Assembly (NCBI GenBank): GCA_964020975.1 | Contig: OZ026619.1 | Coordinates: forward strand, 86,004,206 to 86,068,205 | From: Hermodice carunculata | Taxonomy: Eukaryota; Annelida; Polychaeta; Eunicida; Amphinomidae | Length of the DNA: 64,000 bases | Direction: 5' to 3' | Shown here: piece by piece, positions 46,165 through 57,829 of the stretch | How the letters are laid out: every line of letters starts with the position of its first letter | Numbering within the stretch: the first letter of the stretch is position 1 | Program-made: the position numbers and the translations under genes | The notes under the pieces: generated by a model | Databases searched by the model: none | What the model was told of the DNA's origin: nothing | What the model saw: the letters and a program-made list of their open reading frames with translations, nothing else

Positions 46165-47120
46165 ATATGTATCAGCCGCATGTAGATGAGAAAATGCATC
46201 AATTTGACTTGCATTTAACAATTCTGGCTTAATGGAAAATAGGCTGTGGCTATCAAAAGCTTGTTACAAACCAGTTATCTGCTGGGGACCATGATCAGCC
46301 ATCTAGTATTCTCCATGAACACAGCTCCTCGTCTATTCATGCCACCACATATAATTTCATTTTTATACCAGTCAGAACCAATTGAGGAAGCTGAGCTAAA
46401 ACATTGAAAACACCATCCTGCCACGGATATGTTTCTGTAATTTCCAGTGGATGAAATGACAGATATTTGGTCGTTGCCCTATAAACAGGAAAGTAGTCCA
46501 AGCAGAATGTCTGTGGGACATGACTGACATGTGTGATGAGTTATACATGTACACCAAAGGACTGAGTGAGCCATGGCGCTTTAGTAGAGACAGAGTTGCA
46601 AATCTGCTGTTTGTAATGGACACCATATCCAGACTTTTAATGGACATGACATAAATAATTTTGTGTACTGCATTTTATGCTGAAGAATGCCTGGAGCTGG
46701 TGTTTCTCATAGTTCATCAGTTGATTTATGTCAGAGCTTGACTTACTAGGCAATGGAAAAAGAAGAAAAAAGTAGCAACTTATATTTTGATTATTTTGAC
46801 AGTTGCATCATAAAAAAATTGTGCATAATATATAGGAAATGTGATATCATCTCCACTTTTTCTGAGACTGGAAAGCTCGAAGGGTGGCATGCTTAAGAGG
46901 TACGGGGCACTAATTAGGAACAACATGGTAATATGTGTTTTTGCCACTATGCAGTTCTCACTGAATTCCAGCTTAAAAATGTGGAGGGAAATTGCAAGCC
47001 TAGAATGAATCCAGGGAATTCATATATTTACCGTTTCCATCTGAAACTATCCAAAACTGCCAGGGCCAGATGGACGTTTTTGCTTCGATGATTTTACCTA
47101 AATGTTTCTTTGATAGGGAA
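46165..47120. other. Unrecognised non-coding stretch
   Basis: No gene or element recognised. Confidence 0.35.
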
Positions 47121-47128
47121 TTATTTAA

Positions 47129-47361
47129 CTCTTTCATTGCCACATTTTGGCTTGAGTCAACTGCTTTTCTCAGCATGCACCTAAAGCACGCTGAGGAAAG
47201 CTGTTGACCTAGACTATCAGATTCTTCATAACTATAGGCATGCTGATACTTGGATGAAAGGTCTTTTCAGAAGGAACATGAATCCTACACCCTTTTCATT
47301 ATTCAGAACATGCAGTTCCTTCTGTGTGGTTCAAATTTAGTCACAGTTGGCACTTGAAGAG
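47129..47361. mobile_element. TTAA MITE, family 2, 233 bp
   Basis: Preceded by TTAA and followed by TTAG. Starts CTCTTTCATTGCCACATTTT and ends TTGGCACTTGAAGAG. The GCTTTTCTCAGC/GCTGAGGAAAGC palindrome lies toward the left. Confidence 0.82.
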
Positions 47362-47365
47362 TTAG

Positions 47366-47499
47366 ATGAGAACTGCATGTGAGACATCAGCATAGGATAA
47401 CTTGCCTTGGGTCAACAGCTTTCCTTACCATGAGATGGACTGCATCCAACTTCAACCAAAGACAATTGTTGACTCAGTCCTATTCCGACCAGAAAAGGG
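47366..47499. mobile_element. TTAA MITE, family 3, 5' part missing
   Basis: TGAGAACTGCATGTGAGACA, GGTCAACAGCTTTCCTTACC, TGTTGACTCAGTCCTATTCC and AGAAAAGGG, followed by TTAC. It abuts the preceding family-2 element at a single TTAG. Confidence 0.65.
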
Positions 47500-47800
47500 T
47501 TACCATGCTTTGTGATTGGTCACCACCAAATGTAATGCATGCAGTGGGAATCAGAAAATTGACTGTTCTGTAATTGGACAATAGTGGAGTTGGAAAATCA
47601 GAAGTCAGTAAGCTGATAAATTATTGTATTGCATGCAAGGAACAGGCTATGGTCTAATTAGGATCTCCTGTCTCCTTGGGATCAGAGCAAGTAAAATAAG
47701 CCTCAGGGTGCTATCTTAAACCTTTATTGAGCTTATATGCTATTGCACCCATAATGTTTTTTAAGATATTAGCCCAAAATGGATGCTTACCATACTTTAA

Positions 47801-48043
47801 CTCTTTCAGTGCCAGTCACGTCTAAAGTCGATCTACTAAAGTGCAACTAGTCTGAATTATCATTAGGATCTCAAATTTGTATTCCTCGTAAAGAGACCTT
47901 TCATTTAAGTATAATAGCATGCCTCTAGTTCCAGAGAAAATATCCCAAGTCAACAGCTTTTCTCAGGGCACATTGGGATTATTGCGCTCAATGCGCGCCA
48001 AGAAAAGCTGTTGACGCAGTCCAAAATTTTGGCACTTATAGAG
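47801..48043. mobile_element. TTAA MITE, family 2, 243 bp, inverted
   Basis: TTAA on both sides. Starts CTCTTTCAGTGCCAGTCACG and ends TTTTGGCACTTATAGAG. The CAACAGCTTTTCTC/AAGAAAAGCTGTTG pair is near the right end. Closest to the 24.5-kb copy. Confidence 0.88.
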
Positions 48044-48047
48044 TTAA

Positions 48048-48240
48048 TTGTGTAAAGCATTGAAACGGACACACTATTGGGTGCCCAACTCATACCAAGT
48101 TGAAGAAACCTGGTGACTTGAGGGATGTTGTCTTGAGAGGTCCTATCCACATTTCTTATTCATATTGTTTTTCATACCTTTGGGATTTAGTGTAAAATTT
48201 TGAAGCAGATGATACTGGACTACCAGCTGATTTCGCTTTA
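48048..48240. mobile_element. TTAA MITE, family 1, fragment
   Basis: GGGTGCCCAACTCATACCAA, GTCCTATCCACATTTCTTAT and TTTTGAAGCAGATGATACTG are in family order. It starts at the right TTAA of the preceding element. Confidence 0.5.
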
Positions 48241-48244
48241 AGAT

Positions 48245-49175
48245 ATGTTAATTGCTCTGTGTGCACGCACACGTGTGTGTGCACATGTGCATGCATGAGT
48301 GCCTGATTTAGAGCATGTGTGTGTGGATGTGTGGGCATGTTTGTGTGACTTAGGGTTTGCATGTGTGTGTCTATTTCATTTAGCAAATTAAGAAGGAAGG
48401 AAACTTGTGTTCCCATTGAAAACAAAGTCACTGCTTCTGAAAATGAACCAGCAGTTTCTCTATGCTTAAGCTGTTGGAGTTATTGATGTTAAATTCAGTG
48501 TGAAATACCCATCAGCAAATGGTAATTATTCCAGGCCTCCCGGCACAACCAGAAATAGTTCTCATTACTCAGCATCAGTAAGACAAGAATGACTTCATTG
48601 CCTTTTAAAGGTGTTTTGATTCATTTTGATGAATTTGACTTTTTTAAAAATCTTGCCCGTAGGGTAGCGAGGAACTCATTACTGAATATAAGTCATTGTA
48701 CTAGATGGTCTGTGATCCTCAGTGGAGCACGAGGTTTGTTATATTGCCTTATTCTAGCTCTGATTGAGAGGTCTCCATCATCGACAGATAACATGCAGTG
48801 TAAATGAGCCCACAATCCTATCAGCAGGTGGCTGGGGCTTATGTCTCGAAACTTTACAAACCTGATTTAGGTGGCCTTAGATGTATAAAGCATGCATTAG
48901 ACCCTTCTTACAGCGGCTTGCCACTTCAAAAGAATCACAGAATGTGTAGTCATAGCATGTTGTCTAAGGAGTGTGAGCTTTGTGTTCCTCAGATGGACAA
49001 GACATGGCCCATCTGCTGGTCTCTGCCCCCTTTTAAAACCCATATCATGCTCCCTGGGAACAAAGAAGCTATTTTTGCATGTTTCCATGTGTGCGTATGT
49101 TTTTGTTTGTTGTTTTGTTTTGTTCGTTTTGGGAACCATATATTAAATCTTCCCCGGAACCTGTTGGGTGTCCAT
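48245..49175. other. Unrecognised stretch with GT-rich patch
   Basis: A GTGTGTGCACATG-rich patch lies near 48255-48370. A 126-codon plus-strand frame at 48804-49184 has no recognisable domain. Confidence 0.3.
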
Positions 49176-49179
49176 AAGT

Positions 49180-49445
49180 TTTGACCCTGTCTGTCTGTCT
49201 GTATATTCATCTTTCCAACCAAAATATGCTTATGCGAGCCATATTTTTCAGATAGTAAGACCCACAGATACCAAATTAAAGTTGGTGTGTGCATGCTACT
49301 TGGGATAGTGGTGTGTCATGTACCAGAATTAGTCCACCTTGAATTTTCACCCTGTCATGTAAAACGCTTGTCTGGGCAATGTTTTTGCACACTGTAAGAA
49401 CTACAGACATAATACCATTGACCTCTGAGGGGGGAATTCACTGTG
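49180..49445 (+). repeat. Old repeat resembling 43.99-44.46 kb
   Basis: CTGTCTGTCTGTCTGTATAT followed by segments that match the 44-kb repeat in the same order. Ends not defined. Confidence 0.45.
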
Positions 49446-49478
49446 TATTACCATGCAATTTGAATGCCCTTGTTGGAT

Positions 49479-49501
49479 TATATATGTATATATATATATA
49501 T
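49479..49501. repeat. Short (TA)n microsatellite
   Basis: About ten TA units with one interruption. Confidence 0.85.
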
Positions 49502-49519
49502 GCTGTCAACAGCCTGGGT

Positions 49520-50150
49520 CTGCCAGACAGAGAGGAATCATAGGTCTCTATGATTTATCAAAGGTTAAATTTGATGATGTAGCAGGTCAAATGGCAGAGA
49601 GGAAGGTCATGTCAAGATTTATCAAGGGCTAAAATGGCACAGAGGAAGGTATAATGACTGCCATGATTTATCAGGATTTAGATGTCAGGCAGGTCATGTC
49701 ATGAATTTTTAAGGGTTATAATATATATTGCCGCTAGGAAGGTCATGACTGTCATGATTTATCAAGGGTTATAATGGCAGATAGGAAGGTCATGACTGTT
49801 ATGATTTATCAAGGTTTATAATGGCAGATAGAAAGGCCATGACTGTTATGATTTATCAAGGGTTATAATGGCAGATAGGAAGGCCATGTCATATTTATCA
49901 TTGGTAAAAATGGCATAGATGAATCGAAGGTCTGTCCGTGATTTGGTAAAATGACAAAGGAAGGGTCTCCTATGATGGTGTCAAGGACATTAAAGTCATG
50001 TCATGATAAATTAAGGATTAAGATGGCACAGAAGAAGGTTGTCACAATATTTTCCAGTTGTTAAAATTGCAGAGAGGAAGCTCATCTCATGATTTGTCAA
50101 AGGTTGAAATGGCAGGAAGGAAGGTTGTACCATGATTTATCAAGGACCTC
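49520..50150. repeat. Degenerate 47-bp minisatellite
   Basis: Units read ATGATTTATCAAGGGTTATA, ATGGCAGATAGGAAGG and TCATGACTGTT. GATTTATCAAG starts at 49756, 49803 and 49850, giving a 47-bp period. Outer units are more variable. Confidence 0.88.
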
Positions 50151-50154
50151 GTAA

Positions 50155-51340
50155 AGCGTCCACTTTGCGTCCATATGATGTGATTCAGTATTGGAATTTT
50201 TAGGTGAAGATCTATTAATAAATGCATACAACACAATATTTATTTTTTTCTGGAAGCACATAAAACATATAAATGTGCATTTTGTGCTTCCTCAATTTCT
50301 TGACTGGAGCAATAAGTCAGTGTGAATAATCCGAGATTTATATTTCCATTTCGCGTTACATGGAAATCATCTGTTTAGTTTCTGCCACAGGTGGTTCGAG
50401 CAGCAAATATACGAGGGCCCTGTAGTGCTTCTTTTTTGTGTGACAACGGCAGCCTTGTGCAGTTGTCCTGGAGACCTCCCTGCATCACAATATTCCCCAG
50501 TTCCTTGTCTTTTATGCCCTGCTGAAAAAGCTTGGTTTATAGTCTCTTGACTTTCATATTTCCATAGAAATAAAGGTCAGCTGGAATTCTGTATCCGACA
50601 CAGTGAAGTGCATGTGGAAGAAGAAATATAAATTGATGGCAGAGAGTTGAAATTGTGTGGGGTCTTTGTGAGACCAGGAACCTGAAGTCATGCAGGCTTT
50701 GCGACAGTAAATGGAAAACAAAAAATGAGTGGGAGTGATTGTGGAAAGTTTCTTGTTTAGGTTTTTAAATGAGCCATTTTTTTAGAATTGCTGGAAGTTC
50801 AATAAATATTAGTACATTGATGTAATATTGCAAGAGTGTTTTATATCTGCTGGAAACTGAGAATATCTGCTAAAATTAGCAATCACATCAAAGGAGTTAT
50901 TAATGTTGTACAATGTGTATATATCATTGCCCTGTCATAGCTTAAGCCGTGAAAATATGGGAAAATTAAAAATACGAGAGGAGTGTCATTAGGGCAACCC
51001 TGTTCATTAGTTAAATTAAAATAAACCCAAAATGACAGTACATTCCACGAACAGTGAAATGTTGCAATATTATGGTATAGCAGACATCAATTTCTTTGTG
51101 CAGTCAACACAAATTTGTTGAAAATAAAATAAATTTAGAAAAATCCATGTTGAAAATTCTTTAAAAAAGAAACTACAGGGAAATCTCCCAGTCTTCAGAC
51201 ACAAATGGAAAATGGAAGAGTCTATTCTGCTGCAGGGTGGCTAGGCTTTTTATGTGCATTGGTCACTGAATCTCTGACTTCCAGCACTCTGTTTTGGAAG
51301 TATGAAGAGAACCCATACCAAAAAAAATGGCCCTGTCACT
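50155..51340. other. Unrecognised AT-rich stretch
   Basis: No gene or element recognised. Confidence 0.35.
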
Positions 51341-51740
51341 ATATATTGCAGCATTACTGTAGTAACATATTAAGGCAGTACTGCCGCAGTAACATTTTAA
51401 TCTTGCAAATTAGCTTTGCTGTGATAATCACAGCTAGTGGCAATACATGTACATTGCTATAGTATTGCCGCAATACTGCAACATAGCTATATAATGCAGC
51501 ATGTGGTGATACTGCAGCAGTATTGAGGCAATATTGCCAAAACTAGCCCTGCAGCAATATGTTACCGCAGTTCTGCTGCAGTAACATTTTTATCATGCAA
51601 AGGAGTTCTGCCGCGATACTCACAGGTAGCCGCGTTATAAAGTATTTTAATGATGAACATGCATTGTGCATGAGGTAAAAGTGATATTATACCCAGCATA
51701 ATATGACCCAGCCTGTGTATTGCAGCCGTATTGCCACAAC
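51341..51740. repeat. GCAGTATTGC-rich block A, 192-bp period
   Basis: Dense GCAGTAYTGC/GCARTACTGC motifs. CTGCCGCAGTAACATTTTAA and CTGCTGCAGTAACATTTTTA lie 192 bp apart, followed by matching TGCAAA and CTCACAG/ATCACAG segments, so at least two diverged units exist. Class unknown. Confidence 0.65.
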
Positions 51741-51896
51741 ATGTTGAGAAAATAGTTTGATATAGCCACACTTTGACAGTTGGTCCAAATTTGAATTGGG
51801 GTGCACATTTTGACTGCATGTCTTCTGAGTATTACATACAGTCAGAAATCATACTGACATGCATTTCTAAACTTATGAATTACAACTTTACACTGA

Positions 51897-52500
51897 TCAA
51901 AGAGAAAAAAAGCAATATGATATAATTGATATACAAATGTATTTTGAAATGGCAGTACTGTACACATACATGTATATATGCTTAAGTGTACAGTCTTTCA
52001 GAATATTCAGTTTAGGTTCAACAATATTGCAGCAGTTGCATCTATAGGTACACAAATTGATGTCACAAATGTGAATCTCAAATACACCAGCTATGTTTCC
52101 CACATAATTACAAATGTTGAGATCAACGAAAAACCTGAAAAAAATTATCTTCTCTGTAGATAAAATCGTACCTTCACTCACTGCATCATGCATATATATG
52201 GCACTTATCTTACAGGAAGTGATTACAGCGATGGCTTTCTGGGATTGCTGCAGCACAGGGCGATATATTGCAGCTGGTTGTGACATGAAGCAGCATTCTG
52301 TGATATATATCGCCGCTAGCTGCAACAAGTGTGGCTGCTTCTTGCAGTATTGCAGCAATACTGCTGCAATAATTTCACTGAGGATAAGAAATAGTGCAGC
52401 ATGCTGCGATATGTTCTGGCAACACATTTTGTATTGTGGCAGCGTTGTAGCAAGGGTGCAGCAGTATTGCTGCAAACAATTTCATTTTTGTATGACAATG
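51897..52500. repeat. GCAGTATTGC-rich block B
   Basis: From about 52215 to 52480 the motif returns (GCAGTATTGCAGCAATACTG is one palindromic cluster near 52344), with GCGATATATTGCAGC, GCTGCGATATG and GTGCAGCAGTATTGCTGC. The 192-codon minus-strand frame across this block, the longest in the window, is Q/C/I-rich, shows no domain and is probably a composition effect. Confidence 0.5.
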
Positions 52501-52933
52501 TCATGGCTACAGTTCTTGGGGTGAGTAGAAAGTGTTCTCATAATTCACCGTTTATTTGAATACAAATAAAGTCAGGTTTCACACGCATGATTGGTCTAAA
52601 ATGTTTCACAAGAAAAAAAGAAACAAAAACGAGAATTCATACAAAGTGAAAATAGAGTTGTTATATATGTCCGTTTGCTTACACTGTACATGTAGGTCAG
52701 GTCGACCTTAAATAGCTTGGGTTGGTATATCATATGCCTACCAAACTATACAGAAGGCAAAGTGGGATCACTTCTTTCTTGACGCAGACCTGTTAAAAAG
52801 TACAGTGTATTTGTTGCACGTTTTATATCAGGTAAAACTGAAAAAAAGAGCCAGCAAGTTCAGCTTTTTATGACATTGATCCAAAAAAGTTAATTCTTTA
52901 CCATATAGGTTTAAACGTGTGTGCTACATTGTA

Positions 52934-53107
52934 CAGTGAAACCTCATTATAATGACACTATCTGTTCCCTGAAAATGTATCAGATTACTGAATATGTCAG
53001 ACAAATGAATCACATAACATAGTAAATGTACTTTTTGTTCTTTATAAGGTGTGTCAAGTGAATATGTCAGATATCTGAGTGTCGTTATAATGATCGAGCT
53101 TTCACTG
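52934..53107. mobile_element. pogo/Tigger-like MITE, 174 bp
   Basis: Starts CAGTGAAACCTCATTATAAT and ends with TGTCGTTATAATGA, a short interruption, and GCTTTCACTG; TA on both sides. Same length and interior (TATGTCAGA, ATATCTGAGTGTCG) as the 22.97-kb copy. Its right TA lies four bases before the 734-bp element. Confidence 0.88.
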
Positions 53108-53110
53108 TAC

Positions 53111-53844
53111 CAGCTAGGGACCTGTTATAGATGGACTACCAACGGGAGTGCTAATCCCTTTAGTGGTCAACTGGGCGCGACGACTACAAAGCGTGTTCAC
53201 TAGCGCCGCTCAAGTTAATCCCCCCTGCTCAGTCCGTTTGTTGTTCCATCTATGTTTCCGCGTTCGGTTGTATCGGGTCACATACATCAGGCTTACATTG
53301 GGTGTGCTATTGTACCAAGTTCAAAAACAGAGAGTTTTATGTGTGCGCAACCAGTCTCATCGTTTGAATCAGAACCGTGCGAGTCCATCGATGTGTTTTT
53401 CGTTGAAATCGGCCGATGAAAGGGCTAGTTTTTGCATTTTTTCTTTCAAAAATGATGCAAAGTTAGACAACTTGCGTGCGTAATAACTTCTTACGCCGTA
53501 ATCAGCAATAAAAAATGTGGTTTTAGATGAATAGTGTATGCCGGTAGGATCATGATGGTGGTTTCATTTCTTGTAGCTGAGTCCGGCGTAACGCTAAATT
53601 TTGACTTTAAAATGTGGAACACGGTGAAAAATTTTGCACATTTCAGTTGGTGACGTGATTTTTCTCGCCTTTCATCGCGTGACCTGGCCCACGAGACTGC
53701 CAGCGGCCAGCGCGGACCGTGGTGTTGTGTTTGTTCAGCAATGAAGGTGCTCGCTCAAACACCCGATCACTTGAGCAGCGGCAACATAGATGGTACAAAG
53801 GGGGCCCCGTCGTTATTAGTCCATCTATAACAGGTCCCTGACTG
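53111..53844. mobile_element. 734-bp non-autonomous DNA transposon with long TIRs
   Basis: The ends are CAG plus two differing bases plus 23 perfectly inverted bases (53116-53138 against 53817-53839; outer part AGGGACCTGTTATAGATGG). TAC flanks both sides (53108-53110, 53845-53847), a possible 3-bp target duplication. An internal inverted pair, GTTCCATCTATGTTTCCGC (53243-53261) and 53778-53796, repeats the CCATCTAT motif of the ends. The interior is CpG-richer than the surroundings. No transposase frame. Superfamily not assigned. Confidence 0.85.
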
Positions 53845-53849
53845 TACTA

Positions 53850-55060
53850 TCCATCAGCACGTGCACATGTAAGTCATGTGTTAGTAGACTCTCTAGAAAC
53901 ACATGAATTGGTCACACCAGCATGCCTAACACTCAAGGGAAAAAAAAATCATAAAAGATTTCTCATCTGTGCGTGGTGTAGTATCTGCCGGAAATCAATC
54001 AATCATAGCCTTTTAACTTGGGTGTCACTGCCATGATGGAGAAAGCTGTTAGCTGATGAGATCCTGTCAAGTGTTTGTTCCAGTGTGTATGCGAAGAAGA
54101 TGCTCTATAGACTATAGTTTTGCGATGAAAAGCTAGGACGCGAAATTCACTTCTGTGTCCATGCATTAAGTCTGTACCATCATCGGTGTTGGCTGTCTTG
54201 TGTGAAATACATGTACCTTATGTTTTATGTTGGCAGTGAACAAAACTGCTAGCACAGAGGTCTTATTTCTCCCTCAGTAGGCTTGTGTACAAAACTGCTT
54301 GCCCTTCAAAAAAAATCTGTTAGGAGGTGAACCCATCACAACCTTCCTTGCAGGCTTAATGCTTTAAAGATGAACTACCAACACATGGCGCTATATAATA
54401 ACATCAATGACTAAGGCATATTAAATGGCCTTATTGAACTTTAGGGAACCCGAGCCCCTGTAAGACTAATTATGGTTGAAAGTTCCGGATGTGTTTTAAA
54501 TAATCATTAGCAACACGAATCACTTATCTGTGATGACTTCCGACCGGTCCTAACATGTAAATTAAGCATCAGCGTTTCTGCCGATGATACCAAGATGGAT
54601 GCACAAGTGCTATTGGGGACCATATCATATAATTTCAAATGTGATCATGAACAATAAAAGTGTTGCTTAACTATTTCCAAGAAAAAATTTACAAGAAAGA
54701 ATGAAAACTGAGACCATCCCCGGGAATATCCCAGGGCATCATGTGCACCTGGCTCTTGAAGGTAAACATGCACACATGGCTAATCTAGTAGACGTCCCCC
54801 CATTGGTTAAAATCGAGTTGCGGTGTTGCATTGTGGGTAATATTGTCATCAAAAGTCGTTCGGTGTATATGCAAATGGCGGCACAATAATCGATTCCATC
54901 GATGGTTTCATGGAATAAATACGAGTTTTTTTTTATATTTTAATGACAAAGTGCCTGTGGCGCAAACATCTATTCTACTAGAAAAACATATAGGAATGTT
55001 TCCGTATGGCCTGCGGCACAATAATCTTGTCTTCAGGTAGGAATATAGACATGGTTATGG
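53850..55060. other. Unrecognised non-coding stretch
   Basis: No clear gene. AAATGGCGGC at 54873-54882 matches the YY1-type consensus, without supporting context. Confidence 0.3.
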
Positions 55061-55074
55061 TAATACACGTTCTC

Positions 55075-55125
55075 TGCTAAGTGTGTCAGATGAATGAATA
55101 TGTCAGATAAATGAGTCACAGCAAA
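55075..55125. repeat. pogo-like MITE remnant
   Basis: GTGTCAGATGAATGAATATG and TCAGATAAATGAGTCACAGC match the interior of the 22.97- and 52.93-kb MITEs. Ends are lost. Confidence 0.5.
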
Positions 55126-55301
55126 GGCATCCGACTTCTCAAATCTTGTGTCATTAAAGATTCTGATGATTACAACCTGTTTTATTTGCATATGGGAAGT
55201 AAATAGGCTAGTCTGACCACATCCATATACACCTTTTGAAGTTGCTACTTTGAAATGCACATATCATGAGTTATCATTCTTTTCCAACACCTCTGGGGTG
55301 C

Positions 55302-55309
55302 TGACGTCA
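55302..55309. promoter_or_regulatory. TGACGTCA (CRE-type) palindrome
   Basis: A perfect full CRE octamer 145 bp before the THAP ATG. It may be a promoter element for that locus or chance. Confidence 0.25.
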
Positions 55310-55453
55310 CAAAAAAACGCAATATGGTGCAGTGAGCATATAGTAAGCATGGCGAGTGTACAGAGTACGAGCTGTCAAAGTGTCACATCTCACTCTAAGC
55401 AGGAGTAGAAATGTGCACAGAAAAGTGAATTTCCATCTCAGCATCTGTGGAGG

Positions 55454-55608
55454 ATGGGTCGTTGTGTTGCTGCCAGGTGCAGCAACACCCGAAGTTCCAC
55501 AGTGAACCGGTTTCCATTTCCAAAGGACCGGCATCTTTGCCGTGCATGGACTCATACTGTGCGGATTCACCAGGCCTATTTTGTTTGGGTGGTTTTCTCA
55601 AGCTGATG
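55454..55608 (+). CDS. THAP-type zinc-finger N-terminal fragment
   Basis: From ATG at 55454 the frame reads MGRCVAARCSNT, then NRFPFPKDRHL, then W and VR. THAP domains (C2CH zinc-binding DNA-binding modules of about 80-90 residues, found in THAP proteins and P-element-type transposases) start this way: the C-x4-C pair near the N-terminus, an asparagine after it, an FP(F/K)-PKD-like turn and a tryptophan. The second half, with the C-x2-H pair, is absent before the stop, so this is either a first exon or a broken copy. THAP domains are often split by introns, but I see no strong donor site here. The host could be a gene or a DNA transposon. Confidence 0.55.
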
Positions 55609-55832
55609 AACCCATGGCTCAACTTGATACAGAATAAAAAAAAAGCCCATAAGTTCATAATATTTGTTGCATGTAAAAAAAACTCAGTGCAGACATTATT
55701 GTGTTAATCCTACTGTGGTTTGTGTACATGTACTAACAGTAAATGACTTCACACCTGACTAACGCACCATGTCGTTGAATCTCATTCACATTGATTGCTG
55801 GTGTAACACCAGTAGCTCGCACCCTCATGGTC

Positions 55833-56040
55833 TTATTCCCAGATCTGTTCTGTCTTGCTGGCATCACCTTGGCCTTGTGTCATTACAGGAACCATGACTG
55901 GTGCCTGTTGGTATGGCTTGATTGTCTGCTCGTCTGGTGCAATTGCAATCTCTATTAAGTCTCAGTCACCTTCATCAGAAAAAGTGCAGGATAAATTTTG
56001 ATTGCCATCATCATGATCACACTCACTATCACTGCTGAAG
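55833..56040 (-). pseudogene. Coding-like fragment, minus strand, one stop
   Basis: Read on the minus strand it gives an acidic stretch (SSDSECDHDD), then FSDEGD, one stop, then IEIAIAPDEQTIKPYQ and PVMVPVMTQGQGDASKTE. Composition is protein-like and the IKPYQ segment faintly recalls N-terminal motifs of P2X7-C-domain-like invertebrate proteins; that is memory and not a match. It lies tail to tail with the THAP fragment. Confidence 0.22.
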
Positions 56041-56540
56041 TTGTCCCAGTACTGTAGCCTTCAATTCAAAGTTGGTCAGGCCAAATTCAGAAATTTGGAA
56101 GTTTTAAGCAAATTTCTGTACATTAACCTAGTTTTGTCAATACTCCTTGACCTACACATGTATGAGTCAAATGTTGGTCCTACCAGTCTGACCAATCTGA
56201 CCCCATCAAGCCTCTGTCTTTCATTTTGCCGTATCTAGGGCTTGCGCTAATGCAGTTCTGTTGGCCATGGCACACTAGCTGCGAGAAAGGTTGTGTTTGT
56301 GATGTCGGCAAGAGTTTTGCGCCTGTAACCATGATCTGGCGGAAAGCCCATACTAATGGTTTGCCAAGGAGGCTCATTTGGAATGCCGCAACATCTTCAT
56401 TTTGAATTCAGATATTTGTGAAAAATCGGCAGATATTATATCTAAGACATCATTTTAAATTCAGATATTTATGAAAAATCACCGGATATTATATCTTAAG
56501 ACGTCTGAACCCAAACTTTATGGAAAGTTATACCCCATCA

Positions 56541-56605
56541 ATCAATAGGACCTTCAAAAATGAATATGTCAGATATTTGAGTGTTATTATAATGAGATTC
56601 CATGG
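56541..56605. repeat. pogo-like MITE 3' remnant
   Basis: AATGAATATGTCAGATATTT, GAGTGTTATTATAATGAGAT and TCCATGG match the right end of the 52.93-kb MITE. Confidence 0.55.
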
Positions 56606-56609
56606 TGCT

Positions 56610-57605
56610 TAATTAAAAAATGATGCAAATTTTGAAATTGTTATGTGTTACATTCTGTGGCATAATATGTAACTGAATAGAGAGAGCAGAGTAAGGTGTA
56701 TGCAGAAAATTTTGATTACTTTATACACGAGCAAGAACTAATAGTCACAACACTAACTTTGCCAAATCAACATTCCTGGTCGAAATGTTATTATATGCCA
56801 TATTCATTAGTGAATGTGCGCTCACACTTGATGGGCAAAATTTCTATATGGTGTGCAATAAAACGGACTGCAATATTCGGTATTATTGATCTCTCTCGGG
56901 GGTTGACAGTGTGGCAGCTGCCTGCGTTTTCTTTTCCAAGGCTTTTTGCTTATGCATTTTAAATACCTTTTATGTATTTCACAGCTCTTAAGCTTTTGCA
57001 TCTTTTGTTCTTACCGCTGTGATGGAAACTTGGAAATGTTGTGTCCCACGAGCCTCCATTTTGACTCGATCTGTCTGTGTGCAGATGCAGTCTCCTGGTA
57101 ATGTAGCACTGGCGTGTATTGTGCTGTTGGAGTTCAGTGTATATATAATGTTCTCCGTGGAAGACAGTCATCTGTCTGTAGCATAATCTGTGATACTCTT
57201 CTCATTGTCTGACACATGAGGGACAAACAAACGACAACTTGTACAAACATTTAAATATGTAATTTGTTTTGGGCTGTGGAAGGAAAGTGAAGACCTAATC
57301 CAAATGTAATACAACTCCATCCCCAGAAAATGGAAAAATGTCTTGCACCCTGAAAATAACCTGGCCAAAAATAATTTGCAAATTTAATCAAACCAAGTGA
57401 TTATATACATGTACCAGCAATCAAAAAGAAAAAAAGAAGCTATATGGATGGAAAATTCCCAAGACCTGCCTAAAAAATTAATACCAACAATCAAGGAAAA
57501 GAAAGAATAACCACAATCAGTCAAAATGCTGCTCATAATTGATATGTCAGAACAGGCCTTGTTGTTAATTCATTATCCAGCAAGTATTTGAATGACATGC
57601 AAATG
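56610..57605. other. Unrecognised non-coding stretch
   Basis: No gene or element recognised. Confidence 0.35.
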
Positions 57606-57611
57606 TTTCTA

Positions 57612-57829
57612 CCCTTTCCCCTGTGAAATAAGACTGAGTCCATCGCTTACCTTGGATGACGAGTACCCATTGTATACCCACACAGGGGAAAAGCTTTTGG
57701 GTGTGGTGCAGATCATTGTGACAGGTCTCATCCACAATTCTTATCCAGACTGTTTTAATTACTGTTAGAATTAGTCCAAAACATTGAAGTAGACGACATT
57801 TGACCACAGGCAGGTTATGGGTGATAGGG
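57612..57829. mobile_element. TTAA MITE, family 1, 218 bp
   Basis: Starts CCCTTTCCCCTGTGAAATAA and ends TGGGTGATAGGG before TTAA. Contains AAGACTGAGTCCATCGC, GACAGGTCTCATCCACAATT and GAAGTAGACGACATTTGACC. Left TTAA is changed. Confidence 0.75.

Noticed and set aside
51897-52475. 192-codon minus-strand frame, the longest in the window
   Set aside because: Lies in a GCAGTATTGC-rich repeat block, has biased Q/C/I composition and no domain, and an overlapping plus-strand frame of 136 codons is also open.
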